From: Hyphomicrobiaceae bacterium
GTDB lineage: Bacteria; Pseudomonadota; Alphaproteobacteria; Rhizobiales; Methyloligellaceae
DNA: 45,636 nucleotides
Direction: 5' to 3'
Assembly: GCA_028066055.1 (NCBI GenBank)
Contig: JALCBY010000031.1
Location: 1-45,636 of the forward strand
Positions 27,237 through 37,032 of this stretch are shown here, in pieces. How positions within the stretch are numbered: the stretch's first letter is position 1; each line of letters begins with the position of its first letter. Made by a program: the position numbers and the translations under genes. The notes under the pieces are model-generated. The model ran no database searches, was not told the origin of the DNA, and worked only from the letters and a program-made list of their open reading frames with translations.

Positions 27237-27776
27237 ATGACGAAGCGCCCCATCATCACATTGCCCGATCCGTTGCTCCGCAAACCGAGCACGCCTGTCG
27301 AGCGTGTCGACGAGGAACTGCGCATACTGATCGATGACATGTTCGAGACCATGTATGACGCGCCTGGCATCGGGTTGGCTGGGGTGCAGATAGCAGTTCC
27401 ACGGCGGGTTATCGTCATGGATGCGAGCTATCGCAGTGCGGATGAGGAAGGCGGAGAGGCGCCCAAGGAGCCGATCGCCATGATCAATCCGGAGATCGTC
27501 GCACGAGGCGACGAGTTGCGGGCACATGAGGAAGGGTGTCTGTCGATCCCGGAATTCTATGCGGAAATCGAGCGACCGGGGCAGATCACCGTTCGCTATC
27601 TCGACGCCGAAGGCAAACAGCGGGAGCGCGAGTGCGAGGGCATTCTCGCGACCGTCGTGCAGCACGAAGTGGATCACCTCGATGGAAAGCTGTTCATCGA
27701 CTATCTCTCGCGGCTGAAGCGGGATCGCGTGATCAAGAAGTTCGTCAAGGCGGCGAAAGGCGAGCCCGTGGCGTAG
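27237..27776 (+). CDS. def: Peptide deformylase
   Basis: The product has 179 residues and removes the formyl group from nascent proteins. All three motifs are intact: GIGLAGVQ (44-51), EGCLSIP (99-105, Cys101 binds the metal) and QHEVDHL (142-148, two His ligands and catalytic Glu). A short insertion of acidic and Gly residues follows residue 65. It starts the def-fmt pair, but here a terminator and a 321-base spacer separate it from fmt. Confidence 0.96.
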   Translation: MTKRPIITLPDPLLRKPSTPVERVDEELRILIDDMFETMYDAPGIGLAGVQIAVPRRVIVMDASYRSADEEGGEAPKEPIAMINPEIVARGDELRAHEEGCLSIPEFYAEIERPGQITVRYLDAEGKQRERECEGILATVVQHEVDHLDGKLFIDYLSRLKRDRVIKKFVKAAKGEPVA

Positions 27777-28097
27777 GCGAAACCGCGTAACAGCTTAACC
27801 AAACTCAGTTTTTCTCATGACGCGCGCAGGGTGAGTAGGTCTAATAAACGCAGGATCAGGGCTCTGGCCCTGATTTTGACAGGATGCCAGCCCGCGGGCT
27901 GTGGTGGCCCGAAGCGCGCCTAACCGAACGCGATATTTCGCCGTCGAAGCCGATCCGGACGGCCGAGGTGAGCGGGTTTTCCTGTGGGAGAGCCGTGCCT
28001 TAAGCGGGTGCGGCTCTTCGCAGTTCTGGTGTCCGGTTCTTCACCCGCGTAAAAGATGGGTCTTGTCTTACAAGAGCCGGGAAGGAACGCTTCTCTC
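27777..28097 (+). other. Structured 321-base spacer between def and fmt
   Basis: No convincing coding frame is present. It holds a terminator hairpin (27855-27877), a 12-base perfect palindrome AGCCCGCGGGCT (27889-27900), and a second stem AGAGCCG/CGGCTCT (27989-27995 with 28011-28017, 15-base loop) with no T run. The fmt ribosome site GGAAGGA ends it. The promoter of fmt must lie here if the terminator works, and the later structures would be in its leader RNA. Confidence 0.6.
27855..27877 (+). terminator. Intrinsic terminator after def
   Basis: A perfect eight-base stem (ATCAGGGC/GCCCTGAT) with a TCTG loop is followed directly by a short T run (TTT then G). It lies about 80 bases after the def stop. 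Confidence 0.65.
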
Positions 28098-29030
28098 ATG
28101 CCGCTGCGCATTGTCTTCATGGGTACGCCGGATTTTTCCGTGCCATGTCTGTCGGAACTCGTCGGCGTCGGCCACGACGTGGCCTGCGTGTACACGCAGC
28201 CGCCACGTGCGGCGGGTCGCGGGCAAAAGGAGCGGTTGTCGCCGGTACATGCCTTTGCCGAACAGGCCGGCATCCCGGTTGTGACAACACCGACGCTCAA
28301 GGATCCGCATGAGCAACGCGGTTTCGCCGCGATCGGAGCGGACGTCGCGGTTGTGATCGCTTACGGCCTCATTCTCCCGGGTGAAGTTCTGCAGGCACCG
28401 AAACACGGGTGTCTGAACCTGCACGCATCACTCCTGCCGCGCTGGCGCGGCGCGGCACCGATCCAGCGCGCCATCATGGCGGGAGATGCGGAGACGGGGG
28501 TCATGGTCATGCAAATGGACGAAGGTCTCGATACGGGCCCGGTCTGCCTTGGCGACAGAACGAGCATCGGCGCCGACGAAACGGCAGGCGAGCTCCATGA
28601 CCGCCTTTCGCGGCTCGGGGCCGATCTGATGGTGCGTGCTCTTGCGGCGCTGGAGCGTGGAAGTCTGGATTGCAAGGAGCAAGAGGAAGAGGGCGTTACC
28701 TACGCGGCGAAGATCGAAAAAGCCGAGGCGCGCATCGACTGGAACAGCCCTGCGTCGGATTTACACAACATGATACGCGGGCTTTCCCCGTTTCCCGGAG
28801 CTTGGTTCGAATTGGAGGTGAACGGCAAGTCGGAGCGTATCAAGGTGCTTCGTTCGAGTTTGACTGACGGCGCAGGTACGCCGGGCAAGGTACTGGACGA
28901 TGCATTGACGGTTGCCTGCGGCTCGGGATCGGTTCAACTCACGCGCCTGCAACGCGCCGGAAAGAAGCCCATGTTGGCCGGCGAGTTCCTGCGTGGTGTG
29001 CCGGTGGTATCCGGTACGACCTTGTCATGA
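28098..29030 (+). CDS. fmt: Methionyl-tRNA formyltransferase
   Basis: The product has 310 residues and formylates initiator Met-tRNA with 10-formyl-THF. The catalytic domain has [15 protein letters not shown], and the signature [20 protein letters not shown] includes the active-site Asn and His. The C-terminal OB-like domain starts with [18 protein letters not shown] at 28098 has a strong GGAAGGA site; the longer frame from 28056 has none. Confidence 0.96.
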   Translation: MPLRIVFMGTPDFSVPCLSELVGVGHDVACVYTQPPRAAGRGQKERLSPVHAFAEQAGIPVVTTPTLKDPHEQRGFAAIGADVAVVIAYGLILPGEVLQAPKHGCLNLHASLLPRWRGAAPIQRAIMAGDAETGVMVMQMDEGLDTGPVCLGDRTSIGADETAGELHDRLSRLGADLMVRALAALERGSLDCKEQEEEGVTYAAKIEKAEARIDWNSPASDLHNMIRGLSPFPGAWFELEVNGKSERIKVLRSSLTDGAGTPGKVLDDALTVACGSGSVQLTRLQRAGKKPMLAGEFLRGVPVVSGTTLS

Positions 29031-29053
29031 TCGCTCATATCTGCCCGTTACGA

Positions 29054-29087
29054 CCGGGAGGCTGGTAACCTTCCGGGAACGTTTTCT
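29054..29087 (+). terminator. Intrinsic terminator after fmt
   Basis: An eight-base stem with one G-U pair (CCGGGAGG/CCTTCCGG), a seven-base loop and a following GAACGTTTTCT stretch lie 24 bases after the fmt stop. It should separate fmt from the repeat-protein gene. Confidence 0.6.
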
Positions 29088-29155
29088 CCACCTGACGTGC
29101 AAACCGGTTAATATGCCCATCACGAGGAGGCGCACCGCGGGGATCGGAGTGTGCC

Positions 29156-30139
29156 TTGAGAGCCAAAAGTATCGCGTATGCCGCCCTTGGCGTGGCCGTT
29201 GCCGTTTTCGGATCTGATCCGGCGGTTGCGCAGAAAATCATTCATGTCGACCAGAGTCCCTTCCGCGTCAATCCGCTGAACCTCAAGGTGACCAAGAGCT
29301 TTGGCGGTGCGTTGATTCTGCGCGTTCGGCCTGCACGGAAGGCATTCCCGAAAACGAAGATGCAGGCGCGCAAGAGTAAATCCGCGATCGACGGCAAGCC
29401 ACGCGATCAGCGGGTTCGGACCGGGTTTCCGGAATCGCGCCTGCCGCGGGACCAGCGGGTACGGACCGGTTTTCCGGAGTCTCGCCTGCCGCGCGACCAG
29501 CGGGTTCGGACCGGCTTTCCGGAGTCGCGCCTGCCGCGGGATCAGCGGGTTCGGACGGGCCTTCCGGGTACGCGGCTGCCGCCGAACCAACGGGTTCGGA
29601 CTGGGTTTCCGGAATCACGCCTGACGCCGTCCCACCGGGTGCACACGGATCTGTTTCCGGTGCGAGTGATCAAGTTCGGGCAAGTCTCGAACAATCGCGG
29701 TGTTCGGCGCGTCATGCGAAGGAAGGGCCGCCTCCGGAAGAAAGGCTTTGTCGGTTTTTCCGTGCCGCAGCAGACATACTTCCCACCTTACTATAATGCG
29801 CCGCGCCCATGGGCGCATGGACCTGATCTGCAAAGCCGGATCGAGGGCGGCAAAACCATCCGGCAGGGCTCGTCTTATGCCAGCCGGATCAAGCCTGGCA
29901 AGACAGTCAAGCAGGGCTCGCGCTATGCGAGCCGAATTCAGGGAGGCAAAACGGTTGAGCAGGGATCCCACTATGCCAGCCAGATCAATCCGGGCCTGAC
30001 CGTTGAACAGGGTTCGCCATGGGCAAGCAGGATACCGAACTGGAAGTTCTCCGGTTTCGCCGCGCCGATGCGACCTCGGGGTATCCCCTACTACGATGCC
30101 AGGCGCCGGAAACGTTCGCCCTGGGCCAGCCGGTTCTAG
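29156..30139 (+). CDS. Exported protein made of two tandem-repeat families
   Basis: The product has 327 residues and no family that I recognise. A signal peptide (about 1-25, ending DPAVAQ) is followed by a short unique region. Residues 82-171 are six copies of a 15-residue unit with consensus PRDQRVRTGFPESRL, the last degenerate. A basic linker (RRVMRRKGRLRKKG) and an aromatic segment (YFPPYYNAPRPW) come next. Residues 227-290 are four copies of a 16-residue unit with consensus SRIxxGKTVxQGSxYA. The C-terminal SPWASRF echoes this unit. The start is TTG at 29156, well spaced after GGAG; no ATG or GTG is in frame nearby. The protein is very basic, so it could bind cell-surface polyanions. It sits between fmt and truA, which are usually adjacent. 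Confidence 0.8.
   Translation: MRAKSIAYAALGVAVAVFGSDPAVAQKIIHVDQSPFRVNPLNLKVTKSFGGALILRVRPARKAFPKTKMQARKSKSAIDGKPRDQRVRTGFPESRLPRDQRVRTGFPESRLPRDQRVRTGFPESRLPRDQRVRTGLPGTRLPPNQRVRTGFPESRLTPSHRVHTDLFPVRVIKFGQVSNNRGVRRVMRRKGRLRKKGFVGFSVPQQTYFPPYYNAPRPWAHGPDLQSRIEGGKTIRQGSSYASRIKPGKTVKQGSRYASRIQGGKTVEQGSHYASQINPGLTVEQGSPWASRIPNWKFSGFAAPMRPRGIPYYDARRRKRSPWASRF
29399..29668 (+). repeat. Six tandem 45-base repeats (15-residue coding unit)
   Basis: Copies start at 29399, 29444, 29489, 29534, 29579 and 29624. The first three are nearly identical; copies 4 and 5 differ at several bases and copy 6 is strongly degenerate. The gradient suggests expansion from the first copies. Confidence 0.9.
29834..30025 (+). 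repeat. Four tandem 48-base repeats (16-residue coding unit)
   Basis: Copies start at 29834, 29882, 29930 and 29978, each opening with AGCCGGAT-like bases (Ser-Arg-Ile). A partial fifth copy follows at 30026. DNA divergence is larger than in the 45-base repeats, while GKT/QGS positions are kept, which points to selection on the protein. Confidence 0.88.
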
Positions 30140-30189
30140 CTCTTCAACACAGCCTTGCCATTCTGCGCCGTTAAGGGCACCAATCGCCG

Positions 30190-30927
30190 ATGCCACGCTA
30201 TCGGATCACGGTCGAATATGACGGTACACCCTATGTGGGGTGGCAAATGCAGGACAATGGCCCGTCCGTGCAGGCGCGGCTGGCCGCCGCGTTAAAAGCC
30301 TTCTGTGGCGAGGATGTGGTTCCGGGCGGTGCCGGGCGAACGGATGCAGGCGTTCACGCTCTTGGACAGGTCGCGCATTTTGATCTTGAGAAGGACTGGG
30401 CGACGGATACGGTTCGCGATGCCCTGAACGCGCATCTGCGGCCCGACCCGATCGCCGTGCTGGATTGCACCAAGGTGAGCACGGACTTCGATGCGCGGTT
30501 TTCCGCAACCGGCCGCAGCTATCTGTTTCGCATCTGTGACCGGCGCGCGCCGCTTGCTCTGGACAGAATCCGCGCGTGGCACGTGCCGCGGGCGCTCGAT
30601 AGTGACGCCATGCATGCTGCGGCACAGTTTCTCACCGGCAAGCATGACTTCACAACGTTCCGCGCTGCGCAATGTCAGGCCAAGTCGCCGGTCAAGACGC
30701 TCGACCGGCTCGACGTTTTACGCGTCGGTGGAGAGGTTCAGATTGCGGCAGAAGCTCGCTCCTTCCTGCACAATCAGGTGCGCTCCATGGTCGGTGCGCT
30801 CAAGCTTGTCGGTGAAGGAAGGTGGCACCCACGGGACGTGGAAAAGGCGCTCAACGCAAAAGACCGTGCGGCATGCGCGCCCGTGGCGCCGCCGCACGGC
30901 CTGTATCTGAACTCGGTTGCGTACTGA
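30190..30927 (+). CDS. truA: tRNA pseudouridine(38-40) synthase
   Basis: The product has 245 residues. The catalytic Asp52 is in [14 protein letters not shown]. Other family segments are [12 protein letters not shown] at the N terminus, [27 protein letters not shown] and [17 protein letters not shown]. It modifies the anticodon stem of many tRNAs. It converges with the small exported protein gene, two bases away. Confidence 0.95.
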   Translation: MPRYRITVEYDGTPYVGWQMQDNGPSVQARLAAALKAFCGEDVVPGGAGRTDAGVHALGQVAHFDLEKDWATDTVRDALNAHLRPDPIAVLDCTKVSTDFDARFSATGRSYLFRICDRRAPLALDRIRAWHVPRALDSDAMHAAAQFLTGKHDFTTFRAAQCQAKSPVKTLDRLDVLRVGGEVQIAAEARSFLHNQVRSMVGALKLVGEGRWHPRDVEKALNAKDRAACAPVAPPHGLYLNSVAY

Positions 30928-30929
30928 GC

Positions 30930-31322
30930 CTAGCGCTTGCGCAGCTTCAGGCTGCCCGACCCCTTGGGGCTGTTGACACGGATGGTCTGGCTCTTGCCGC
31001 TGACGGAAATACTCACATTTCCGGAAACCGCATACTGGTCGGAATACAGACGGCCGGAATAGCTGTTGCTGCCCCGTTTCACGATCCGCCCGGACTGCTG
31101 GAATGTCCCGGCAGTGGTCGCGCATGTGGCGTTCAGGACAAAGGTCCGTCCCGTTCCTTCCTCGTAGCGCACGCTGCAGCTCACGGGCTCAACCTGTCCT
31201 GAGTCCTTCACGCGCACCGAGCCACGGCCTTGCCATGATCCAAGAATCGAGGCCGCCTCGGCGGTGGCAGCAATCGGCAGGCTGAAGGCCATGGCCAAAA
31301 GTGCTGCTGGAATGATCCGCAT
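30930..31322 (-). CDS. Small exported beta-rich protein of unknown function
   Basis: The product has 130 residues. The signal peptide ends near ATAEA (about residue 23). The mature part opens with ASILGSWQGRGSVRV and has two Cys (VSCSVRY and NATCATT), probably a disulfide in the periplasm, and ends with a basic KGSGSLKLRKR. Alternating polar and hydrophobic residues suggest a small beta-barrel. ATG at 31322 follows AAGGAG; the longer frame from 31514 overlaps dapE and is rejected. I know related unnamed proteins in Hyphomicrobiales but no function. Confidence 0.8.
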   Translation of the reverse strand: MRIIPAALLAMAFSLPIAATAEAASILGSWQGRGSVRVKDSGQVEPVSCSVRYEEGTGRTFVLNATCATTAGTFQQSGRIVKRGSNSYSGRLYSDQYAVSGNVSISVSGKSQTIRVNSPKGSGSLKLRKR

Positions 31323-31467
31323 TGATCGTCTCCTTTTTGGCGGGATTTGCGTGCGTCTCTGCGTCACGGTCAAATCCGATAATATCATCAGTGGCTTACT
31401 TCCAAAAGGCGATGCACAAACCGGCGCGTGTGATAGCGGCGAATTGTTGCCGATTTGGGGCTGCAAT

Positions 31468-32640
31468 TCACGATTTGGTGAACCTGGGGAAGTAACCCTC
31501 GATAAAGGCTCCATATATGCCGGTCAGCCGGTTCAGGTCGGCGATTTCAACCCGTTCGTCCACCGCATGGATGGTCTTGTTCACAAGGCCGAATTCGATA
31601 ACCGGGCAATAATCCTTCACAAACCGCGCATCGGACGTTCCGCCACCTGTCGACAGCTCCGGTTCGATGCCCGTCTGATCTCTAATCGTGTCTGCCATGA
31701 GTTCAACAAGCGGTCCTGGCTCCGTCACGAAGCAGTGGCTCGCGGGCAGAAAGCTTATCTGGTGTTCGAGGCCCTTAGAGTCAATGGCTTCTGCGGCTTT
31801 ACGCCTCAGGATGTCCTTCAGACTGTCCGCCGTGTGATTTGCGTTGAAGCGGATGTTAAACCGGGCAGTGACTTGCGACGGGATGACATTCCTCGCCTCG
31901 TTACCGGTCTCGATCGCCGTTATCTGCAGATCCGACGGTGCGAAATGCGGCGTGCCGTCGTCCAGCGGCTCGGCAAGATAGGCATCGAGAATGCCGATCA
32001 GGCCGGGCAGCGGATTGTTTGCCAGGTGAGGGTACGCGGTATGGCCCTGGACGCCGCTGACAATGATTTCACCGTTCAGGCTTCCGCGGCGGCCAATACG
32101 CAGGGTGTCTCCGAGCGTTTCCGAACAGCTTGGCTCGCCGACAAGGCAGTGATCCGGTGTGTGTCCGTTCGCCGCCATCCATTCGAGAACTTTGCGTGTG
32201 CCGTTGACGGCGGGGCCTTCCTCATCACCGGTAATCAGGAAACTGATCGAGCCAGGCGGAGTGCCGCCGGTTTTTTCGAGATAATCCAGCGTCGCGGCGA
32301 CAAAGCACGCAATATCGCCTTTCATGTCCGCGGCACCACGTCCGAACAACCAGCCGTCATCGACCGTCGCGTCGAACGGCGGATGGGTCCAGTCGGACGG
32401 ATTGCCGGGTGGTACGACGTCGGTATGCCCGGCGAAACAAAGGTGTGGCGGTCGCGTGCCGATGCGCGCGAACAGGTTGTCGACATCGGGTGTGTCCTCG
32501 TCGGAGAACATCAGACGGTCGCATGTGAAGCCTTCACCCTGGAGCAGCTCTTGCAGGGCGTCCAGCGCGCCGCCTTCTTCCGGCGTAACCGAGAGGCAAC
32601 GGATCAGCGTTTGCGCAATGTCGAGTGCGCTTGAGGTCAT
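31468..32640 (-). CDS. dapE: Succinyl-diaminopimelate desuccinylase
   Basis: This dinuclear zinc peptidase-family enzyme of 390 residues makes LL-diaminopimelate from the succinylated form in lysine and murein synthesis. Visible residues are His72 and Asp74 in AGHTDVVPPG, Asp105 in GRGAADMKG, and Glu140-Glu141 in TGDEEGPA, with the later His in FGLVNKTIHAVDE. It follows dapD by 16 bases on the same strand, forming a dapD-dapE unit. Confidence 0.96.
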   Translation of the reverse strand: MTSSALDIAQTLIRCLSVTPEEGGALDALQELLQGEGFTCDRLMFSDEDTPDVDNLFARIGTRPPHLCFAGHTDVVPPGNPSDWTHPPFDATVDDGWLFGRGAADMKGDIACFVAATLDYLEKTGGTPPGSISFLITGDEEGPAVNGTRKVLEWMAANGHTPDHCLVGEPSCSETLGDTLRIGRRGSLNGEIIVSGVQGHTAYPHLANNPLPGLIGILDAYLAEPLDDGTPHFAPSDLQITAIETGNEARNVIPSQVTARFNIRFNANHTADSLKDILRRKAAEAIDSKGLEHQISFLPASHCFVTEPGPLVELMADTIRDQTGIEPELSTGGGTSDARFVKDYCPVIEFGLVNKTIHAVDERVEIADLNRLTGIYGAFIEGYFPRFTKS

Positions 32641-32656
32641 GGCCTGGCCGCTTGAG

Positions 32657-33499
32657 TTAGTCCCGCAGCAAATCGTTCAGTGAGGTCTTGGCGCGGGTTT
32701 GCGCGTCGACTGTTTTCACGATCACTGCGCAATAGAGGCTCGGCCCCCAGTTCTCGTTGGGAAGGTTCTTGCCCGGGATCGAGCCGGAGACGACAACCGA
32801 AAAGGGCGGAACCCGTCCCATGTGGATCTCGCCCGTTGCGCGGTCGACGATCTTGGTCGATTGTCCGATGTAGACGCCCATTGAGATGACCGACCCTTCG
32901 CCGACGACGACGCCCTCGACGATCTCCGAACGCGCACCGATGAAACAGTCATCCTCGATGATGACAGGCCCCGCTTGCAGCGGTTCGAGCACACCGCCGA
33001 TGCCGACACCGCCGGACAAGTGCACATTCTTGCCGATCTGCGCGCAAGATCCGACCGTCGCCCATGTGTCCACCATGGTGCCTTCATCGACGTAGGCCCC
33101 GAGATTGACAAAGCTCGGCATCAACACGACGCCGGGCGCGATATAGGCTGAATGGCGCACGGTGCAGTTGGGCACGGCGCGGAAACCTGCATCCCTGAAA
33201 TTGGCGTTATCCCAGCCTTCGAACTTTGACGGCACCTTGTCCCACCAGACCGACTTGCCGGGGCCGCCCTTGATCACATCCATGTCGTTGAGGCGAAACG
33301 ACAGCAGGACGGCCATTTTCAGCCACTGGTTAATCTGCCATTCCCCGCCCGATTTTTCAGCAACGCGCGCTTGTCCGGTGTCCAGCAGATCGAGCGCCGT
33401 CTCGACGGCATCGCGGACCTCACCCTTGGTGTCGGGACCGACCGTGTCGCGGTTTTCGAAAGCGGCTTCGATCGTCTTTTTCAGATCATCTTGGGACAT
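32657..33499 (-). CDS. dapD: Tetrahydrodipicolinate N-succinyltransferase
   Basis: The product has 280 residues. The C-terminal half is a left-handed beta helix of hexapeptide repeats ([47 protein letters not shown]), and the N-terminal domain has the substrate helix region. It uses succinyl-CoA to acylate tetrahydrodipicolinate, the step before DapC and DapE. It starts with ATG at 33499 and lies 125 bases after the channel gene. Confidence 0.96.
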   Translation of the reverse strand: MSQDDLKKTIEAAFENRDTVGPDTKGEVRDAVETALDLLDTGQARVAEKSGGEWQINQWLKMAVLLSFRLNDMDVIKGGPGKSVWWDKVPSKFEGWDNANFRDAGFRAVPNCTVRHSAYIAPGVVLMPSFVNLGAYVDEGTMVDTWATVGSCAQIGKNVHLSGGVGIGGVLEPLQAGPVIIEDDCFIGARSEIVEGVVVGEGSVISMGVYIGQSTKIVDRATGEIHMGRVPPFSVVVSGSIPGKNLPNENWGPSLYCAVIVKTVDAQTRAKTSLNDLLRD

Positions 33500-33624
33500 G
33501 AATTTTCCTGACTGACTCGGCTGTATTCGGGAGAGTTTCCGTCTGGCGGCACTTTCTGCGGCGGCAGATCGGACTTGTCAATGCACGCTGGTGCCGTGCC
33601 GACTTCCAAATCCGTTGTATTCCT

Positions 33625-36162
33625 CTATTTTTTCGACTTTGCGCGCGAGGATGCGGCGCGCTTTGGGGCAGAGCGAACCGCACGCGTCCGTTTGGTGGGC
33701 ACGCCGGCCTGCGGCAGCCCGCCATCCTTGATGTGGACATCGCGTTGAGGGAAGGGAATCTCGATATTGGCCTTGCGGAACGCCTCGTCGATCGCAAAGC
33801 GCAATTCGCTCGACACCCGCAATCTACGGTTCACATCGGGCACGAAGGCGCGCAATTCGAACATCAGCGCGCTGTCGCCGAAATCCATGAACAGGACAAA
33901 TGGTGCCGGGTTTTGCAGAATTTCGCCGTTGTCGGCCGCACATTGCAACAGGATTTCGCGCACCTTGTTGACGTCGCTTCCATAGGCGACGCCAATGGGA
34001 ATCTCAAACCGGCCCTGTCGGTCTCTGTGCATACGGTTGACGACGGATGTCGAAATCAGTTCCGAGTTCGGCACGATGACGGTGGCGCGCTCGAAGGTCT
34101 TGATCTCCGTGCTGCGCACGCTGATGCGCTGCACGATACCCTGATGCAGACCGACCTCGACCCAGTCGCCGACCTTGATCGGCCGTTCCGCCAGCAGGAT
34201 GAGGCCCGATACGAAATTGTTGACGATGCTCTGAAGCCCGAAGCCAACGCCGACCGAAAGCGCGCCGGCGATGATCGCCAGGCCGGAGAGGTCGATCCCG
34301 GTCGTGTTGATCGCGATCAGCAGGGCAATGACCAGGCCGACATAGCCGATGCTGGTCGAGAGCGAATTGCGGACGCCGGAATCGAGGCGCATGTTCTGCA
34401 GGACACGCCGGTTGATGAAATGCTGAATGGAGCGAAGGATGGCGATGAGAATGATGAATGTCGCAAGTCCGGCGAGTACGTCCGTGATCGAGAAAACACG
34501 CTCGCCGATCTTGAAGCCGCTCAGGCTCCAGCCGAGCCGGTCGAGGATTGTGTCCCAGTGCCCGCCCCATAATGGAACGACCAGGAAAGCCGTCGTCAGC
34601 ACAAGACCTATGTCGAGGAACAGAACCGACCAGACATAAATCGGATTGGACTTGTCCGGCTCATCGGTCGTTTGTTTCGAGTCGACGGCAAACACGCCGA
34701 CCAGGTCGCGAACCAGACCATGCAGCACCAGCGCGATAAGAAACACGCCGGCCGTCGCAACAAGTCTTCCCGTGATGAAATCGGAAAGGACACCGTATCC
34801 AGCGAGCAGGGTCAGCGGTATGGCGATGGCGACGCCAGCCAGAACAACTCTTCCTGCGAGCCACCAGAGGCTGCGAGACTCCACCTCGATGACCGGCCCA
34901 ATCGGCGGCTCAACGGCGGTGTCCATGGCCCGGGCTTCCTGTTGCGGCGTCAGCCACAGGCGCTTGTCGGTGGCCATCGCAAAAAAGACGAGCGCATAGG
35001 CGGTATTCATGACCAGGCCGTACACGACCAAAAGAGCATCGGAAGGCCTGAGTTCGGCACCGGGTATGGTCAGTAAAGTGCCCACGCCGACAATTACGGC
35101 CAGTGTCAGGGCGTAGCGATACCAAAGTCTTGCAGCGCTATCGCCAACAGCAGCCAGTCGCCACTGCGGTAGTGACGGAGAGAGCATCGCGCGCGGCAGA
35201 CCGTAAATGATGCTGGACAAGACAATAGCCGCAAGAAACCCGAGGGCGACATGCTCCATGAAATCGACAAGAACGCCCGATGCGTAGAGCGCCAGGTAAA
35301 GCGCTGACGCAACCAGAATGGGAATGGCCGTGCGCGCGGCGGTTTCGGCCAGCGTCGCAAGGACGCGGCGCCGGTAGTTTGGTTGCTCGATCTCGCTCTT
35401 TCGTCCGAATCTCCGGACAAGCCAGCGCCGCAGCAAAAGCGCCAGGACAGCGGTGCCAAGGACGGCAATGAGCGCGCCGATGATATTGGTGCCTTGTGCC
35501 GCTGCTCTGACCGCCTCGAGATTACGCCATCTGTCGTAACTGCGGCGGGCACGCTCGCGGAGTGCGCCAAAATCGTTGACGGCGTCCTGCCAGGTCTCCC
35601 AGGAAAGAATGGACGGCGTTTTCGCAAACAGCCTTTCGCCGAGGGCAACGGCTTCGGCTTTGCTGATCTGGCCGAGATACTCCCGGCTCCTTTGGATCAG
35701 AACCTCGATCTGTTTCAGCCGACCCTGGTCGGCGGCAAGCCTCTCATTCAGCGTTTCGCGTTGGGAGATGATTTCACCCGACTCCGGGGGTTCGCCCTCT
35801 TTGGGTGCCGGGCCGAGTGCGTTCACCAGATTTCTGGATCGGTCGACGTCCGCGAGGGCGGGAATGCGCATATCCTCCAGCCGGTCCTGAATATCGGAAA
35901 CCGTCGTGCGCAGTTTCTCCAGAATTGCCGAATTGAGATTGTTGTCACTGAGTTGTTCGCCGACGCGGTCGAGGACGCGTGTCCAGCGCGCGATATCGTC
36001 GGTGAACTGCTGCTCGGCGCTGACCTGCGGATCCAGCTGATCGTTATCGACATGCTGCGCATGCGCAACGCTCGCCAGTACTGAGAATGTAACAAAGGCA
36101 AGAATCGCCAGCAGGGATCGGCGCACGGCTTCACGTCCCGAAAAAGATCGACTTTTGGCCAT
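33625..36162 (-). CDS. MscS-family mechanosensitive channel with large N-terminal domain
   Basis: The product has 845 residues. A signal peptide (about 1-35, ending SVAHA) leads to a periplasmic helical region of about 170 residues that resembles the DUF3772 module. About eleven membrane segments follow. The MscS pore motif is GALSVGVGFGLQSIVNNFVS with LILLAERPIKVGDWVEVG, and the beta domain has VIVPNSELIS. The cytoplasmic end has a Lys/Arg/Ser-rich tail. Such large channels release solutes on osmotic downshock. ATG at 36162 starts a proper signal peptide; the longer frame to 36201 is less likely. Confidence 0.9.
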   Translation of the reverse strand: MAKSRSFSGREAVRRSLLAILAFVTFSVLASVAHAQHVDNDQLDPQVSAEQQFTDDIARWTRVLDRVGEQLSDNNLNSAILEKLRTTVSDIQDRLEDMRIPALADVDRSRNLVNALGPAPKEGEPPESGEIISQRETLNERLAADQGRLKQIEVLIQRSREYLGQISKAEAVALGERLFAKTPSILSWETWQDAVNDFGALRERARRSYDRWRNLEAVRAAAQGTNIIGALIAVLGTAVLALLLRRWLVRRFGRKSEIEQPNYRRRVLATLAETAARTAIPILVASALYLALYASGVLVDFMEHVALGFLAAIVLSSIIYGLPRAMLSPSLPQWRLAAVGDSAARLWYRYALTLAVIVGVGTLLTIPGAELRPSDALLVVYGLVMNTAYALVFFAMATDKRLWLTPQQEARAMDTAVEPPIGPVIEVESRSLWWLAGRVVLAGVAIAIPLTLLAGYGVLSDFITGRLVATAGVFLIALVLHGLVRDLVGVFAVDSKQTTDEPDKSNPIYVWSVLFLDIGLVLTTAFLVVPLWGGHWDTILDRLGWSLSGFKIGERVFSITDVLAGLATFIILIAILRSIQHFINRRVLQNMRLDSGVRNSLSTSIGYVGLVIALLIAINTTGIDLSGLAIIAGALSVGVGFGLQSIVNNFVSGLILLAERPIKVGDWVEVGLHQGIVQRISVRSTEIKTFERATVIVPNSELISTSVVNRMHRDRQGRFEIPIGVAYGSDVNKVREILLQCAADNGEILQNPAPFVLFMDFGDSALMFELRAFVPDVNRRLRVSSELRFAIDEAFRKANIEIPFPQRDVHIKDGGLPQAGVPTKRTRAVRSAPKRAASSRAKSKK

Positions 36163-36294
36163 TTCACGAAACTTTCTGCGGCTGTGACCCGGTCTTGTCA
36201 ATGCAAGGGCGATGCAAGCGTTAAAGGGTAAGCCTCAAAATTACGGCACTCGGGGAGTGTTTGAAAAAAATAATGTTTATCAGATGGTTAGTTC

Positions 36295-37017
36295 TTAACC
36301 GGTTTTCCGGTTTTTCGCGTCGCCTTGTGCACCCAGCACGGTCAGCACTTCATCGAGAAAACCCTTCAGGTCCTCCGTCATGTGATGCACGTGATCGGGG
36401 GGAGAGTTCCATTCCCGAATCTGGTGCTGAATCGGATGGTCGTAGAAACTTGAGTGCACCAGAACGGTGACCATTCCGAGATCGTGAGGTGCCTGAAGAT
36501 TGTGCGGCATGTCCTCGAACATGGCCGCAACCTTTGCCGTCACATTGTGGGCCTTCAGGAACTTGTCGTAGGCTTCGGCTTCCGGTTTCGGAACATAACC
36601 GGCGGCGCCGATATCGAATACGTCGTTGAAGCGGTCGAGGATGCCCAGCTGGCCCGCGACATTTTCCGCATGCTGCCGCGAGCCGTTGGTGAAGATGTAT
36701 TTTTCGCCGGGTAGCCGGTCGATGGCCGCGCCAAGGTCCGGAGCGGGGGGAACCATCGACACGTCGATGTCGTGGACATAGTCGAGAAATCTTTCGGGCT
36801 TGAGGCCGTGTTCCGCCATGAGTCCGGCAAGCGTCGTGCCGTAACCTACATAGTAAGCCTTCTGGATCTTGCGCGCTTCGCCGAACGGCAGATCGAGAAA
36901 GTCGGAAATGAACTCTCCCATACGCTGGTCCACCTGGGCAAACAGGTTGCATTCGGCCGGATACAGCGTGTTGTCCAGATCAAAGATCCAGGCGCGGGTG
37001 TCGACAAATCGTTCCAA
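36295..37017 (-). CDS. Pyrimidine 5'-nucleotidase-type HAD hydrolase
   Basis: The product has 240 residues. HAD motif I is WIFDLDNTLYP (Asp13, Asp15), motif II is FTNGSR, and the later motifs are KPEAEAYD (Lys) and AAMFEDMPHNL. This matches the SDT1-type nucleotidase found next to argB in Hyphomicrobiales. No ATG or GTG fits: the first usable codon is TTG at 37017, and an in-frame stop lies five codons upstream. It follows argB by 15 bases. Confidence 0.88.
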   Translation of the reverse strand: MERFVDTRAWIFDLDNTLYPAECNLFAQVDQRMGEFISDFLDLPFGEARKIQKAYYVGYGTTLAGLMAEHGLKPERFLDYVHDIDVSMVPPAPDLGAAIDRLPGEKYIFTNGSRQHAENVAGQLGILDRFNDVFDIGAAGYVPKPEAEAYDKFLKAHNVTAKVAAMFEDMPHNLQAPHDLGMVTVLVHSSFYDHPIQHQIREWNSPPDHVHHMTEDLKGFLDEVLTVLGAQGDAKNRKTG

Positions 37018-37032
37018 TGGAATATGCCTGCA

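Noticed and set aside
27901-28284. Plus-strand frame covering the def-fmt spacer
   Set aside because: It overlaps fmt in another frame, lacks a ribosome site and has no recognisable protein features; the spacer looks like structured RNA or control DNA.
29283-29618. Minus-strand Pro/Ala-rich repeat frame opposite the repeat protein
   Set aside because: The 45-base period keeps all frames open on both strands; only the plus frame has a signal peptide, ribosome site and a second conserved repeat.
29399-30025. CRISPR-like array
   Set aside because: The regular 45- and 48-base periods are coding repeats without unique spacers, and no cas genes are present.
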